Positions 27,562-37,437 are shown, numbered from the stretch's first letter. The stretch: 64,000 nucleotides of DNA from Flavobacteriales bacterium (GCA_002717515.1 PBEC01000021.1:1-64000), one strand, 5' to 3'. The notes: a model not told the origin generated them from the letters alone. A program made the numbers and translations.

Positions 27562-29043
27562 TTATCTACTATAGTTTGGTGCCTCTCTCGTAATTGTAAC
27601 GTCATGAGGATGGCTCTCACGAACACCAGCAGATGTAATCCTTATGAATTTAGCATCTTTTAATTTTTCAACATTAGGAGAACCTGTATATCCCATTCCT
27701 GATCTTAAACCTCCTATTATTTGATACATTACCTCCGATAACGTTCCTTTATACGGAACTCTTCCTACTATTCCCTCAGGTACCAACTTTTTGGAATCGG
27801 CTGTTTTACCTTGGAAATACCTATCTTTTGAACCTGCTTGCATAGCCTCTATGGACCCCATACCACGATAAGTTTTGAATTTACGACCTTCAAATATTAA
27901 CGTATCTCCAGGTGATTCCTCAACACCAGCAAACAAAGACCCTGCCATTACTACGTCTGCTCCTGCAGCAAGAGCTTTCACAAAGTCTCCTGAGTATTTA
28001 ACTCCACCGTCTGCTATAAGACCTACTCCTGTTCCTTTTAAAACAGCTGCTACATCCATTATCGCCGTTAATTGAGGAACTCCTACTCCTGCAATTACTC
28101 TTGTGGTACATATAGACCCTGGACCTATCCCTACTTTTACGCAATCAACTCCTGCATTAACTAGGGCGACAGCAGCTTCTGGAGTCACAATATTTCCTGC
28201 TATAACATCTAATTTTGGAAAGGATTTTTTTATTTCTTTAAGCTTTTCAATTATTCGTGAAGAATGTCCATGAGCCGAATCTAAAACTACAGCATCAACA
28301 CCTGCGTTAACAAGAGCTGTTACCCTATCTAAGCAATCATCGGTAACACCAACTGCTGCGGCACACCGCAATCTTCCTAATTTATCTTTACATGCATTGG
28401 GACGTAATTTGATTTTAATGATGTCTTTATAGGTTATTAGACCAACCAAAGCACTCTGAGCATCAACAACAGGAAGTTTTTCTATTTTATGGGCTTGTAA
28501 AATTTCTTCTGCCTTTTCAAAACTTGTACTTTCATCTGCCGTTACCAAAAGATCTTCACCTGTCATCATTTCAGTAACTTTCTTATCCATCTCCTTTTCA
28601 AAACGAAGATCACGATTGGTAACAATACCAACAAGCTTTTGCTCGTCATTTACAACAGGTATCCCTCCTATTTTATATTCTGACATAAGCTCTAATACAT
28701 CAGCAACAGAGGAATCCGACTGAACGGTAATAGGATCTAGAATCATACCGTTTTCAGCCCTTTTAACTTTTCTCACCTCATCAGCTTGCTGTTGAATAGA
28801 CATGTTTTTATGAATCACTCCAATACCACCTTCTTGAGCCATAGCTATTGCCATTGCGCTTCCTGTTACAGTATCCATCGCTGCGGAAATTACAGGTGTT
28901 TTTAATGCTATGTTTTTCGTTAAGTTTGTAGTGAGATCTATGTCCTCTTCAGTCGGTAAGATTTCAGCATATGAAGGAACTAAGAGCACATCATCGTAAG
29001 TTAATCCTTCTTGAATTTCTGTTATTTTAGTTGCTTGAGACAT
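27562..29043 (-). CDS. guaB: IMP dehydrogenase
   Basis: A 493-residue enzyme that oxidises IMP to XMP with NAD+, the committed step of GMP synthesis. Seen: the barrel start LTYDDVLLVPSYAEI, two CBS domains inserted at about residues 98-215, the catalytic loop GIGPGSICTTR with Cys312, the phosphate site IADGGVKYSGD, and the mobile flap with TYRGMGSIEAM. Length is normal. A consensus promoter lies upstream. The PPIase operon follows 22 bases downstream and may be read through from here. Confidence 0.97.
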   Translation of the reverse strand: MSQATKITEIQEGLTYDDVLLVPSYAEILPTEEDIDLTTNLTKNIALKTPVISAAMDTVTGSAMAIAMAQEGGIGVIHKNMSIQQQADEVRKVKRAENGMILDPITVQSDSSVADVLELMSEYKIGGIPVVNDEQKLVGIVTNRDLRFEKEMDKKVTEMMTGEDLLVTADESTSFEKAEEILQAHKIEKLPVVDAQSALVGLITYKDIIKIKLRPNACKDKLGRLRCAAAVGVTDDCLDRVTALVNAGVDAVVLDSAHGHSSRIIEKLKEIKKSFPKLDVIAGNIVTPEAAVALVNAGVDCVKVGIGPGSICTTRVIAGVGVPQLTAIMDVAAVLKGTGVGLIADGGVKYSGDFVKALAAGADVVMAGSLFAGVEESPGDTLIFEGRKFKTYRGMGSIEAMQAGSKDRYFQGKTADSKKLVPEGIVGRVPYKGTLSEVMYQIIGGLRSGMGYTGSPNVEKLKDAKFIRITSAGVRESHPHDVTITREAPNYSR

Positions 29044-29065
29044 AACCTAAAAATTAAAATTCAAG

Positions 29066-29094
29066 CAAATCTAATAAATACTAATAAGAATCAA
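29066..29094 (-). promoter_or_regulatory. guaB promoter
   Basis: On the minus strand, TTG (29092-29094), an 18-base spacer and TAGATTTG (29066-29073) match the Bacteroidota consensus exactly. The guaB start codon is 22 bases downstream. The rest of the 153-base gap up to the PAP2 gene holds a weak 6-bp inverted repeat and nothing else I recognise. Confidence 0.65.
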
Positions 29095-29196
29095 TGTTTA
29101 TGTACTGTTAAATTATTGAATTTTTTCAATAAAAAGAGGTTAATAATAGGCTTCGAATTCGATACAGCCAACGATATTTATTGTGAAACGGCAGAC

Positions 29197-29781
29197 CTAT
29201 TCTTTCGGATTAAGATATTTAATTTCAATAAATTGAAACAATTTCCAGAAAAGCCAGCCATAGGCAATCCCGAAGAATGTTCCTACTAATATATCGGATG
29301 GATAATGAACACCAAGATAAATACGACTGTAAGCAACGATTGCCGCCCAAAAGATTAAAATACTTTTCGAACGTTTTACAACAGGAGTTAATAAAAACCC
29401 AAGAAACAATGCTATTGCAAATGAATTTGAAGCATGGGCGCTGTAAAAACTATACTTGCCTCCACAATGGTTTTTTACAAGATGCGGTTTGGGTTGGTGC
29501 ATTGATTCTCCCCTACACGGTCGATATCTACCAACACCATACTTAAAAACTTGTGAAGATTGATCGGAAAGCGTTACCAAAGCAGCAACCATTACCACAA
29601 TCAAAATTGATTTTCTTCTGTAATGGCATATTACTCCTACCAGTAAAAGAATATAAAATGGAATCCATATATACTTATCACTTATCCAAAATTGAATAAA
29701 ATCCATCCAACTTGAATTTAATCCGTTTAAAAACGTAAACAATTCGTGATCAATGTTAACTAACCAATCAAACAATTTCAT
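29197..29781 (-). CDS. PAP2 family membrane phosphatase
   Basis: A 194-residue integral membrane phosphatase with about five or six helices. Seen: the three PAP2 motifs, KYGVGRYRP (motif 1), YSAHAS (motif 2, with Tyr in place of the usual Pro) and [12 protein letters not shown] (motif 3). Members remove phosphate from lipids such as undecaprenyl diphosphate or phosphatidic acid; the substrate here is not known. The start overlaps the obgE stop as ATGA, so translation is coupled to obgE. Confidence 0.88.
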   Translation of the reverse strand: MKLFDWLVNIDHELFTFLNGLNSSWMDFIQFWISDKYIWIPFYILLLVGVICHYRRKSILIVVMVAALVTLSDQSSQVFKYGVGRYRPCRGESMHQPKPHLVKNHCGGKYSFYSAHASNSFAIALFLGFLLTPVVKRSKSILIFWAAIVAYSRIYLGVHYPSDILVGTFFGIAYGWLFWKLFQFIEIKYLNPKE

Positions 29782-30788
29782 TCATTTTTAAAAGGATCGT
29801 AATTAATTTCCGCCCAAAGTTTATCTTTTAAAATCTGAAGACCCTGCATATCAATTGATGATATAAATAGAGCGTCCAGATCTTTTGGTAAGGTTGGTCT
29901 AATCTCATCTTTAAGCTCTTCATCCAAAAGATCACTTTTTGATATGGCCAACACTCTATTTTTATCCAATAATTCAGGATTGTACTTTTTTAGTTCGTTT
30001 ACTAAAACACTATATTCTTTTGAGATATCGTCAGCATCTGCCGGTATCATAAAAAGTAATATTGAATTCCGTTCAATGTGCCTTAGAAAACGTAACCCTA
30101 AACCTTTACCTTCAGAAGCGCCCTCAATAATACCAGGTATATCAGCCATAACAAATGATTTTGATTCCCGATGTCCAACAATACCTAAATTAGGAACTAA
30201 TGTTGTAAACGGATAATTCGCTATCTCAGGTTTTGCGGCACTCATAACGGAAAGTAAAGTAGACTTTCCAGCATTTGGAAAACCAACAAGACCTACATCT
30301 GCAAGAATCTTTAATTCCAATATAATCCATGCTTCAATCCCTGGTATACCTTTTTGAGCATATCGAGGAGTTTGGCGAACTGAATTCTTAAAATGAGCGT
30401 TTCCTAAACCACCTTTCCCCCCTTCCAGTAATATTATTTCCTGACCATCTTCTAAAATCTCTCCAATCTGATCACCCGTTTCAAAATCTTTTGCAATTGT
30501 ACCTATTGGAACATCTAAATAAACATCTTCACCTTCAGCGCCTGAGCTGGTACTTCCACTTCCAGACTCACCATGAGATGCTTTAATGTGTTTTCGATAT
30601 TTTAAGTGCAATAAAGTCCAGTATTGAGAATTCCCCCTGAGGATAATATGTCCACCTCGCCCACCATCTCCACCATCTGGTCCACCCATTGATGTAAGCT
30701 TATCACGGTATAAATGACTGGAACCAGGTCCCCCATTACCTGATTTACAGCTGATTTTTACATAATCGATAAAATTATTCCCCGACAT
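29778..30788 (-). CDS. obgE: GTPase Obg
   Basis: A 336-residue GTPase that helps assemble the large ribosomal subunit and links growth to nucleotide levels. Seen: the N-terminal glycine-rich Obg fold ([28 protein letters not shown]), then the G domain with GFPNAGKST (G1), TTLVPNLG (G2), DIPGIIEGA (G3) and SKSD (G4). The C-terminal OCT extension is absent, as is common in this phylum. The PAP2 gene overlaps its stop by four bases. Confidence 0.95.
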   Translation of the reverse strand: MSGNNFIDYVKISCKSGNGGPGSSHLYRDKLTSMGGPDGGDGGRGGHIILRGNSQYWTLLHLKYRKHIKASHGESGSGSTSSGAEGEDVYLDVPIGTIAKDFETGDQIGEILEDGQEIILLEGGKGGLGNAHFKNSVRQTPRYAQKGIPGIEAWIILELKILADVGLVGFPNAGKSTLLSVMSAAKPEIANYPFTTLVPNLGIVGHRESKSFVMADIPGIIEGASEGKGLGLRFLRHIERNSILLFMIPADADDISKEYSVLVNELKKYNPELLDKNRVLAISKSDLLDEELKDEIRPTLPKDLDALFISSIDMQGLQILKDKLWAEINYDPFKNE

Positions 30789-30854
30789 ATTGATAAAGAT
30801 AGGTTATTCGACTATGATGTCCCAAAATGAATTCTATTGAAAGAATTTAATTCA

Positions 30855-31910
30855 TTAAAGTGAAAGCAAAAACTGCATTGTATCAACTTTATCTGCATAA
30901 TCAGAAACTTTTGGAAGCTGTGCTTCGCCAAAAGAAACGCCACGCTTTATTTTGGGTGAGACTACACACTGAATTTCATTTTCATGAGTTGTTATATACT
31001 CACTTATTTCATTGATTGAGTCAAATTGCTCATAAAATGTAACACTTATAGGTGAGTGTAAACTTTTGTCCTCTTTTAATAAGAACGTACCCCCATCCAA
31101 AAAAGCCTCTTTATTTATAATTAGTATCGATTTATTGTAGTCGATGTTGTTTTGATATTTTCCGTTTGATTTAAGATGATCACTATGTTTAATGAGTTCA
31201 TTTATTAATTTTTGAATATCAAAATCTTTAGTCACCAGTAATTTAGAAACATTTCTACAGCCTAATCCATAGTATGTAAACAAATCTTTCGCTAAACCTG
31301 AAATATCCTGTTTTGTTTCCTCTCCTGTTAAGACAGCAACTGAAGTTCTTGATTTTCGAATAATATGTGGATACTTTCCAAAATACTGCTCAAAATATCG
31401 AGCAGAATTATTACTTCCTGTTGCAATTACAGCGTCATACTTACTTCTTGGCGCTTTAAGTATTATTACTTTATCGGAAAAAGAATTGTCTATTGAAATC
31501 AATAAATCAACTATACCTGGTATCAGCAAGGAGTCTTCAGAGCTTGTTTTAACGACGGCTTTATGTCCTGAGACTAAAACACACAACAGGTCATGAAATC
31601 CAACAGCAGGAATGTTTCCTGCCATAATTATACCAACCTCTTTGATTTCATTTACTGAATTCATCTCTTTTATATATGGTTCAATCCATTTTTCAAGCTG
31701 GTCTTCATTCAGCATCCTGACAATTCCCTGAAAAGCTCTATCAACCATCTCCTTTGAAAACCAACCGTTTTCAATACCCGCTTTTTTTATTTGAACTAAC
31801 AAATTGATTTGTTGCTTACTCAAACCTTCATAATCAGATTCTTTTCTGGTTAAAGCGTCATTAATTTGGTTTCCCAGTTCTATAAATGATTTCAATTTTT
31901 CTGTTGACAT
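30855..31910 (-). CDS. LuxC-like acyl-CoA reductase
   Basis: A 351-residue enzyme of the acyl-CoA reductase (LuxC) family, which reduces fatty acyl-CoA to aldehyde with NADPH. Seen: the conserved GIIMAGNIPAVGFHDLL segment near residues 93-109, VVKTSSEDSLL, a nucleotide-binding VIATGSNNSARYF motif, and the catalytic-type Cys218 in YGLGCRNVSKL. A GTG at 31928 opens the same frame, but it overlaps the -7 promoter box TAATTTTG (31928-31935), so I use the ATG at 31910. No lux or wax genes are nearby; the aldehyde's fate is unknown. Confidence 0.83.
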   Translation of the reverse strand: MSTEKLKSFIELGNQINDALTRKESDYEGLSKQQINLLVQIKKAGIENGWFSKEMVDRAFQGIVRMLNEDQLEKWIEPYIKEMNSVNEIKEVGIIMAGNIPAVGFHDLLCVLVSGHKAVVKTSSEDSLLIPGIVDLLISIDNSFSDKVIILKAPRSKYDAVIATGSNNSARYFEQYFGKYPHIIRKSRTSVAVLTGEETKQDISGLAKDLFTYYGLGCRNVSKLLVTKDFDIQKLINELIKHSDHLKSNGKYQNNIDYNKSILIINKEAFLDGGTFLLKEDKSLHSPISVTFYEQFDSINEISEYITTHENEIQCVVSPKIKRGVSFGEAQLPKVSDYADKVDTMQFLLSL

Positions 31911-31927
31911 AAAACATAAATTTGACA

Positions 31928-31935
31928 CAAAATTA
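31928..31935 (-). promoter_or_regulatory. -7 box of the acyl-CoA reductase gene
   Basis: TAATTTTG on the minus strand matches the TAnnTTTG box. No TTG is found at 18-20 bases upstream, so only the -7 half is supported. It decides the start codon of the gene downstream. Confidence 0.4.
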
Positions 31936-31979
31936 CAAATTGGAATTGCATTTGCATGACTTTTGATTAAATTGCAAGT

Positions 31980-32732
31980 ATGAAGAAAATTTTTGCATTC
32001 AATATTTTGGTCGTATTTCTTTTATCAAACTGTTCAATCACAGGTAAAAAAAAGAATAAACAAGCTCAAACAGAAATAAGTAAATCGAAAGACATAGTTT
32101 CCGCCAGCGAAAACAAAAACGTCCCTCAAACTATTGAGGACGTAAAAAAAATGGGGTATACTTTCGGAAAAGTAATTGACAAAACTAAAACTGGTGGTTG
32201 CAAATTCGTAATAGCGATTCAAAACTCAAAATATTTTGAACCGGTCAACTTAGACAGTAAATTTCAAAAAGATAGTTTAGATATTATTTTTAAATTTCGT
32301 AAATCAAAATCTATGACTACTTGTATGCTTGGTCAACCCGTAGTTTTATCAGATGTAAAACCCTTTTTAGTCGAAAAATCTTCTATCAAGTCAACAGAAT
32401 CTAAAAAATCAACAAATACCGATTTATTAAATAAAACAGAAAAGTCAGGTAGTAAAAACGCTGAGGTTTCCAAGAGTGAAGCAACATATAGTAGATTAAA
32501 AAAGATGGGTTATTCTATTGGTAAATTAATCGATAAATCACAAACAAATGGATGTTCTTATATTATAAAAGTAAATGACTCTATTACTTTTGAACCTATA
32601 AACTTAGATGATGAGTTTAAAAAAGACGGATTAGAAATTGCATTTAAACACAAAAGATCAAGGGCAAAAACAAACTGCAGAATGGGACAAACCATAATTC
32701 TGGTCGAAACTAAACGCTTAAGAGAAAAATAA
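31980..32732 (+). CDS. lipoprotein with a tandemly duplicated domain
   Basis: A 250-residue protein of unknown function. A short signal with LLSNC (Cys18) suggests a lipoprotein. A lysine- and serine-rich linker is followed by two copies of a ~72-residue domain: residues 58-130 and 176-246. Both copies keep MGY, GK.IDK, GC, FEP.NLD, then a single Cys and MGQ or LGQ near the end. Two cysteines per copy (74 and 115; 192 and 233) are at equal spacing and could form a disulfide. Nothing in the sequence names the activity. It diverges from the acyl-CoA reductase gene. Confidence 0.75.
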   Translation: MKKIFAFNILVVFLLSNCSITGKKKNKQAQTEISKSKDIVSASENKNVPQTIEDVKKMGYTFGKVIDKTKTGGCKFVIAIQNSKYFEPVNLDSKFQKDSLDIIFKFRKSKSMTTCMLGQPVVLSDVKPFLVEKSSIKSTESKKSTNTDLLNKTEKSGSKNAEVSKSEATYSRLKKMGYSIGKLIDKSQTNGCSYIIKVNDSITFEPINLDDEFKKDGLEIAFKHKRSRAKTNCRMGQTIILVETKRLREK

Positions 32733-32736
32733 ATAT

Positions 32737-33954
32737 TTAACTGAAAGACATAATTGACTCTTTAATAATATCTATACACTTTTCAAGTTGAGATTTTGTT
32801 ATAATTAACGGGGGAGCAAAACGAATAATATCCCCATGAGTTGGTTTTGCCAAAAGACCTTTATCTGCCATTTTCAAACATACATCCCAAGCCTCCTTAC
32901 CCTTATGTGGTCGAATCACAACGGCATTAAGGAGTCCTTTTCCTCGAACTTCAGAAATCATATTTGAATTTATTTTTTTCACCTCTGATCTAAAAATTTC
33001 ACCAAGTTCTTCTGCTTTATCGGAGAGTTTCTCATTTTTTACAACTTCCAAAGCAGCCGTTGCAACTGCACAAGCAGTCGGATTCCCACCATAGGTTGAC
33101 CCATGTGTTCCGGGAGTTATAACATCCATAACTTCATTATTAGCCAGTACACAAGAAACGGGATAAACTCCTCCCGAAATTGCTTTTCCTAAAATCAATA
33201 TATCGGGTTTGATATTTTCATGATCACATGCAAGAAGTTTTCCGGTTCGTCCAATACCCGTTTGAACTTCATCTGCAATAAAAAGAACGTTAGAATCTCG
33301 ACAAATTTGTTTTGATTCTGATAAATATCCATCGCTGGGAACAAAAACCCCGGCTTCTCCCTGAATTGGTTCTACTATAAATGCAGCCACATTATGATCT
33401 TTCACGGCTTTTCTTAAGGCTTCAACATCATTATAATTAATAGATTCTATTCCAGGTGTGTATGGTCCAAAATTTCCACGTGCATCGGAATCATTTGAGG
33501 CCGATATAATGGATATTGTCCTTCCGTGAAAGTTATTTCCACAAACTATTATTTTTGCTTGATTATTTTGAATACCTTTTTTTTCATACCCCCATTTTCG
33601 AGCTATTTTTAATGCTGTTTCAACAGCTTCAGCTCCTGTATTCATTGGTAACACTTTGTCAAAACCAAAATAAGAAGTGACATAATTTGAAAACTCAATA
33701 AATGAATCGTTGTGAAAAGCTCGAGATGTTAACCCTAAAGTTGACGCTTGTTGGGTTAAAGCTTTTACAATTTGAGGATGACAATGCCCTTGATTGACAG
33801 CCGAATATGCAGATAGAAAATCAAAATATTTCTTCCCCTCTATGTCCCATACAAAAACTCCTGATCCCTTTGATAAAACAACTGGTAAAGGGTGATAGTT
33901 ATGAGCACTGCATTTTAGCTCTCTTTCTATTTTTTGCCGGGTAATATCAGACAT
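32737..33954 (-). CDS. rocD: ornithine--oxo-acid aminotransferase
   Basis: A 405-residue class III aminotransferase that converts ornithine and 2-oxoglutarate to glutamate semialdehyde and glutamate. Seen: the FDFLSAYSAVNQGHCHP N-terminal motif typical of ornithine aminotransferases, PMNTGAEAVETALKIARKW, the cofactor aspartate in FIADEVQTGIGRTG, and the PLP lysine in ILGKAISGGVYPVS. The match to ornithine aminotransferase is better than to acetylornithine aminotransferase or to GABA aminotransferase. It is convergent with the preceding lipoprotein gene. Confidence 0.93.
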   Translation of the reverse strand: MSDITRQKIERELKCSAHNYHPLPVVLSKGSGVFVWDIEGKKYFDFLSAYSAVNQGHCHPQIVKALTQQASTLGLTSRAFHNDSFIEFSNYVTSYFGFDKVLPMNTGAEAVETALKIARKWGYEKKGIQNNQAKIIVCGNNFHGRTISIISASNDSDARGNFGPYTPGIESINYNDVEALRKAVKDHNVAAFIVEPIQGEAGVFVPSDGYLSESKQICRDSNVLFIADEVQTGIGRTGKLLACDHENIKPDILILGKAISGGVYPVSCVLANNEVMDVITPGTHGSTYGGNPTACAVATAALEVVKNEKLSDKAEELGEIFRSEVKKINSNMISEVRGKGLLNAVVIRPHKGKEAWDVCLKMADKGLLAKPTHGDIIRFAPPLIITKSQLEKCIDIIKESIMSFS

Positions 33955-34020
33955 AAATTTTTTTTATCGAAATTTTAAACTTTATACACTTTACTCATGT
34001 AAATTAAAGTACGTATACTT

Positions 34021-34986
34021 ATGAAGTTACTAAAAAGAATAATAGTGTTGGGATTCTTTTTGGCTTTGTCATCATGTCAAAGTCAAACATCCGAAACAAA
34101 TACACCAACATTAAAAACTAATAAAACTGTGGATAATAGCAAATACAGAGATTTAACACCCGAAGAAGAAAGGGTAATTATTTTTAAAGGAACTGAGTAT
34201 CCTGGGACCGGGATTTACAACAACTTTAAAGATACCGGAGTTTACAACTGTAAAAGATGCAATACTCCTTTGTTTGACTCTAAAGATAAATTCAACAGCG
34301 GTTGTGGGTGGCCTAGTTTTGATGATGCAATTGGAGAAAATGTAAAAGAAGTATTGGATGAAGATGGAAGAAGAACAGAAATTATTTGCAAAAACTGTGG
34401 GGCCCACTTGGGGCATGTTTTTAGAGGAGAACAATTTACCTCAAAAAACACTCGACACTGTGTGAATTCTATTAGTTTACATTTTGAACCAGAAAAAAAG
34501 ATAACAACAGACACTGCTGTGTTTGCAAGCGGTTGTTTTTGGGGTACTGAATATTATCTCCAACAAATAAAAGGTGTTGTTGATACAAAACCCGGCTATA
34601 TAGGTGGAGACGTTGACAACCCTACATATGAAGAAGTTTGCTCAGGCACTACAGGTCACGCTGAAGCTGTTCGGGTCATATTCAACCCAGACTCCGTAAC
34701 TTACGAAGAATTGGCTAAATTATATTTTGAAACGCATGACCCTACACAGGTCGATAGACAAGGACCCGATATCGGAACTCAATACAGGTCGGAAATTTTC
34801 TATTTCAATGAAGATCAAAAACGAATCGCCGAAAACTTAATACGTATTCTGGAAAATAAAGGGCTAAAGGTTGCAACCAATGTAACTAAAGCGACGGATT
34901 TTTGGGTTGCCGAAAACTACCATCAAGACTATTACATCAAAACAGGGAAACAGCCTTATTGTCACAGATATATAAAACGATTTTAA
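34021..34986 (+). CDS. msrBA: lipoprotein MsrB-MsrA methionine sulfoxide reductase
   Basis: A 321-residue fusion that repairs oxidised methionine of both stereo-forms. A lipoprotein signal (SSCQ, Cys19) places it in the envelope. MsrB comes first (about residues 40-160), with zinc cysteines in CKRC and CKNC and the catalytic Cys in RHCVNSISLHF. MsrA follows (about 165-320), with the catalytic GCFWG and a possible resolving cysteine in the C-terminal PYCHRY. The order B-A is opposite to the A-B fusions of Neisseria-type proteins. It likely protects exported proteins from oxidation. The gene meets an AcpH-like gene convergently one base away. Confidence 0.93.
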   Translation: MKLLKRIIVLGFFLALSSCQSQTSETNTPTLKTNKTVDNSKYRDLTPEEERVIIFKGTEYPGTGIYNNFKDTGVYNCKRCNTPLFDSKDKFNSGCGWPSFDDAIGENVKEVLDEDGRRTEIICKNCGAHLGHVFRGEQFTSKNTRHCVNSISLHFEPEKKITTDTAVFASGCFWGTEYYLQQIKGVVDTKPGYIGGDVDNPTYEEVCSGTTGHAEAVRVIFNPDSVTYEELAKLYFETHDPTQVDRQGPDIGTQYRSEIFYFNEDQKRIAENLIRILENKGLKVATNVTKATDFWVAENYHQDYYIKTGKQPYCHRYIKRF

Positions 34987-34987
34987 T

Positions 34988-35542
34988 TCAAAAATTAAAT
35001 TTCTTTTGAGCATCAATCCAAAATTCCTGGAAAATTTTATCAAACAGATTTTCTTCCTGAATTAAAATATCTACAGCCTTATCCAAAGGAGACTTATCTC
35101 CTATTCTTTTTCTCATTTGTAGCATAATCGCTCTAAGCTTATCTTTTTCTGCGTAAGCTTGAAGCCAATTAAACTTTACCATATAATATAAAACCTTATT
35201 AAAGGATTCGGGTAATTCAGAGGCATGAATCTTTCCCGAATCGTAAACATATTTAACATGATGTTCCAGTGACGTGTGATTTTTTGCAACAAAATGATCA
35301 AAAAACATATCGATTACTATTCCTGAAAAAAGTTTGAAATCAGTCCTTACAATTGTTTTAGCCTCTTTAATCAAAGGGTGAGAATCCGTATACGAATCAA
35401 TATCACGATGAAGTCTTACACCATCGGCCACAAAGGGGTTTACTCCTTCCATCTTACTGCCTTTTATAAAATCACCGCACAAATTACCCAACATTACAAG
35501 CGGATCCGGTGGAGACAATATTGAGTGTGCTAAAAAGTTCAT
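34988..35542 (-). CDS. ACP phosphodiesterase-like (AcpH/DUF479) protein
   Basis: A 184-residue HD-related hydrolase. The N-terminus MNFLAHSILSPPDP.VMLGNL.GDF and the middle DSHPLI and FDHF motifs fit the AcpH family, whose members remove the phosphopantetheine arm from acyl carrier protein. Bacteroidota proteins of this family are rarely tested and could act on another substrate. It is a single gene, opposite in direction to both neighbours. Confidence 0.82.
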   Translation of the reverse strand: MNFLAHSILSPPDPLVMLGNLCGDFIKGSKMEGVNPFVADGVRLHRDIDSYTDSHPLIKEAKTIVRTDFKLFSGIVIDMFFDHFVAKNHTSLEHHVKYVYDSGKIHASELPESFNKVLYYMVKFNWLQAYAEKDKLRAIMLQMRKRIGDKSPLDKAVDILIQEENLFDKIFQEFWIDAQKKFNF

Positions 35543-35634
35543 ACCTCAAGAGATTCGACCAAATATAACAATGAAAGCTCGTTTGTGTATAGTATTTTGC
35601 TTTGATTCAAAGTATTGTATTATTTTGCGGTAAT

Positions 35635-36684
35635 ATGCAAAGAACGAAAAAACAGATGTACTGGGGTTTCCAGCTTTTGGGTTGGCTAACCTTTACAGCT
35701 GTAAATCTTGTTTTCAATTATCTTTCAAATGGAACAATAAGTGGTGGTGATGCCTACTATTCATTACTCATTATTATTTTAGGTATTGCCGGCTCTCATT
35801 TTCTTCGTTTTGTAATTAACCGGTACAATTGGAGAAAAGAAAAAATTGTAAAAATATTTCACAAGCTAGCTATTTTAAGTGCTTTAATTGGAACTTTACA
35901 CATTTCTCTTCTCTACCTCATTAGCTCCGCCTGTAGCGATGAATTAATTAAAAACTTTACGGAAGCTAAGTTTATAACTCAGGCAGCTACATTTGGTACA
36001 ATTCATTTTCTGTGGGGAATTATTTATTTTGCTGTTTACTTTTTTAGAAATTTTAAAAAGGAAGAAATTAAAAATCTCGAGCAACAAAGTAAATTGAAAG
36101 AAATTCAGCTCAACAAATTCAAATCACAACTCAATCCTCATTTTATTTTTAACAGCATGAATGGAATACGTGCATTAATAGAAGAAGATAGCCAAAAAGC
36201 CAAGGAAGGAATAACACAATTAAGCAATATCTTAAGACATACGCTTACGCTTGAAAAGCGAAGCCTTATCTCTTTAGAAGAAGAGCTCAAATTATTAAGG
36301 GATTACTTAAATCTTGAAAAAATTCGTCTCGAAGAGAGGTTGAATTACGAAATTAATGTTACAAAATCGTGCCTGCGATACCAGCTCCCTCCAATGCTTA
36401 TTCAAACTTTAGCGGAGAATGCAATAAAACATGGAATAAGCAAACTCATCAAAGGCGGAAACTTGATTATCAATTCTAAATCTGATGATACTTTTTTAAT
36501 AATGGAAATCATCAATTCAGGTCAATACGAGCCTGGTTCTTTGAATTTAGAATCCGCAAGTGGTTTTGGTATCAAAAACAGCATTCAAAGACTTCAATTT
36601 ATTTTTGGTGAAAAGGCCAGTCTTGAAATAAATAACCGTAATAAAAACGAAGTACTAACTAAACTTAAAATTCCAAAATCATGA
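35635..36684 (+). CDS. LytS-type sensor histidine kinase
   Basis: A 349-residue membrane kinase. Four helices (about residues 10-30, 42-60, 77-97 and 119-138) precede a short coiled linker and a LytS/YehU-type kinase core: FKSQLNPHFIFNSMNG with His169, then PPMLIQTLAENAIKHGI as the N box and a degenerate C-terminal G box. There is no extracellular sensor domain. The ATG at 35635 is chosen over a TTG eleven codons earlier. It overlaps its response regulator as ATGA, so the two are made together. The signal is unknown. Confidence 0.9.
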   Translation: MQRTKKQMYWGFQLLGWLTFTAVNLVFNYLSNGTISGGDAYYSLLIIILGIAGSHFLRFVINRYNWRKEKIVKIFHKLAILSALIGTLHISLLYLISSACSDELIKNFTEAKFITQAATFGTIHFLWGIIYFAVYFFRNFKKEEIKNLEQQSKLKEIQLNKFKSQLNPHFIFNSMNGIRALIEEDSQKAKEGITQLSNILRHTLTLEKRSLISLEEELKLLRDYLNLEKIRLEERLNYEINVTKSCLRYQLPPMLIQTLAENAIKHGISKLIKGGNLIINSKSDDTFLIMEIINSGQYEPGSLNLESASGFGIKNSIQRLQFIFGEKASLEINNRNKNEVLTKLKIPKS

Positions 36685-37394
36685 GAGCATTACTTGTAGA
36701 TGATGAAAGGTTAGCCAGAGCAGAATTAACCAGATTACTTGAAAAGTTTCCAGAAATCGAAATAGTTGCTGAAGCATCCAACGGTGAGGAGGCCATCAAA
36801 CTTATCGAAGAACACAAGCCCGATTTAGTTTTTTTAGACATTCAAATGCCTGGAATGACAGGGTTTGAGGTTTTAGAACATTTACACGTTGTTCCAAATA
36901 TAATTTTTGTTACCGCCTACGATGAATATGCATTAAGAGCATTTGAAGTAAACGCGCTCGATTATGTGTTAAAACCCATTGAGTTAAGTAGACTTGAAAA
37001 GGCTATAGAAAAGGTTAAGTCAGAGAATAAAAATGAGGAGAATCAATCCAGTGAAAAGCTCAACTACGACTCACAAATATTCATCAAAGATGGTGAAAAA
37101 TGTTGGTTTGTTAAATTGGATAAAGTAAGAATGTTTGAATCAGAAGGAAACTACATTCGTCTCTACTTCGATGAAAGTAAGCCAATGATATTGAAATCTT
37201 TAAATAATTTGGAAAAACGATTAAACGACAAAGAATTTTTTAGAATTTCCAGAAAATATATTATCAACCTGACTTGGATTGAAAAAGTTGAAGCCTGGTT
37301 TAACGGAGGGTTGAGAGTAACCCTTAAAAGCGGTGAAAAGCTCGAAATTTCGAGGCGTCAGACCTCAAGATTTAAAGAGTTAATGTCCATTTAA
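36681..37394 (+). CDS. LytTR family response regulator
   Basis: A 237-residue regulator. The receiver domain (residues 1-120) has the acidic pair in LLVDDER, the phospho-acceptor Asp53 in VFLDIQMPGMTG, the TAYDEYALRAFE segment and Lys in DYVLKPIE. The C-terminal LytTR DNA-binding domain (about 130-237) has FIKDGEKCWFVKLDKV, EGNYIRLY and FFRISRKYIINL. It is the partner of the upstream LytS-like kinase. Its target promoters are not visible in the window. Confidence 0.94.
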   Translation: MRALLVDDERLARAELTRLLEKFPEIEIVAEASNGEEAIKLIEEHKPDLVFLDIQMPGMTGFEVLEHLHVVPNIIFVTAYDEYALRAFEVNALDYVLKPIELSRLEKAIEKVKSENKNEENQSSEKLNYDSQIFIKDGEKCWFVKLDKVRMFESEGNYIRLYFDESKPMILKSLNNLEKRLNDKEFFRISRKYIINLTWIEKVEAWFNGGLRVTLKSGEKLEISRRQTSRFKELMSI

Positions 37395-37432
37395 ACAAAT
37401 AAAAAGAGGCCTTCGCCTCTTTTTATTTGTTT
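37393..37432. terminator. 18-bp hairpin terminator
   Basis: Perfect 18-bp inverted repeat with a CTTC loop (37411-37414), starting inside the stop codon of the response regulator. A-rich and T-rich arms allow it to work on both strands, for the convergent lipoprotein gene as well. Confidence 0.9.
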
Positions 37433-37437
37433 GGTTC

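Noticed and set aside
29101..29140. Small inverted repeat ATTGAA/TTCAAT upstream of guaB as a purine riboswitch or operator
   Set aside because: It is only six bases per arm, lies upstream of the promoter, and has no riboswitch core that I can recognise.
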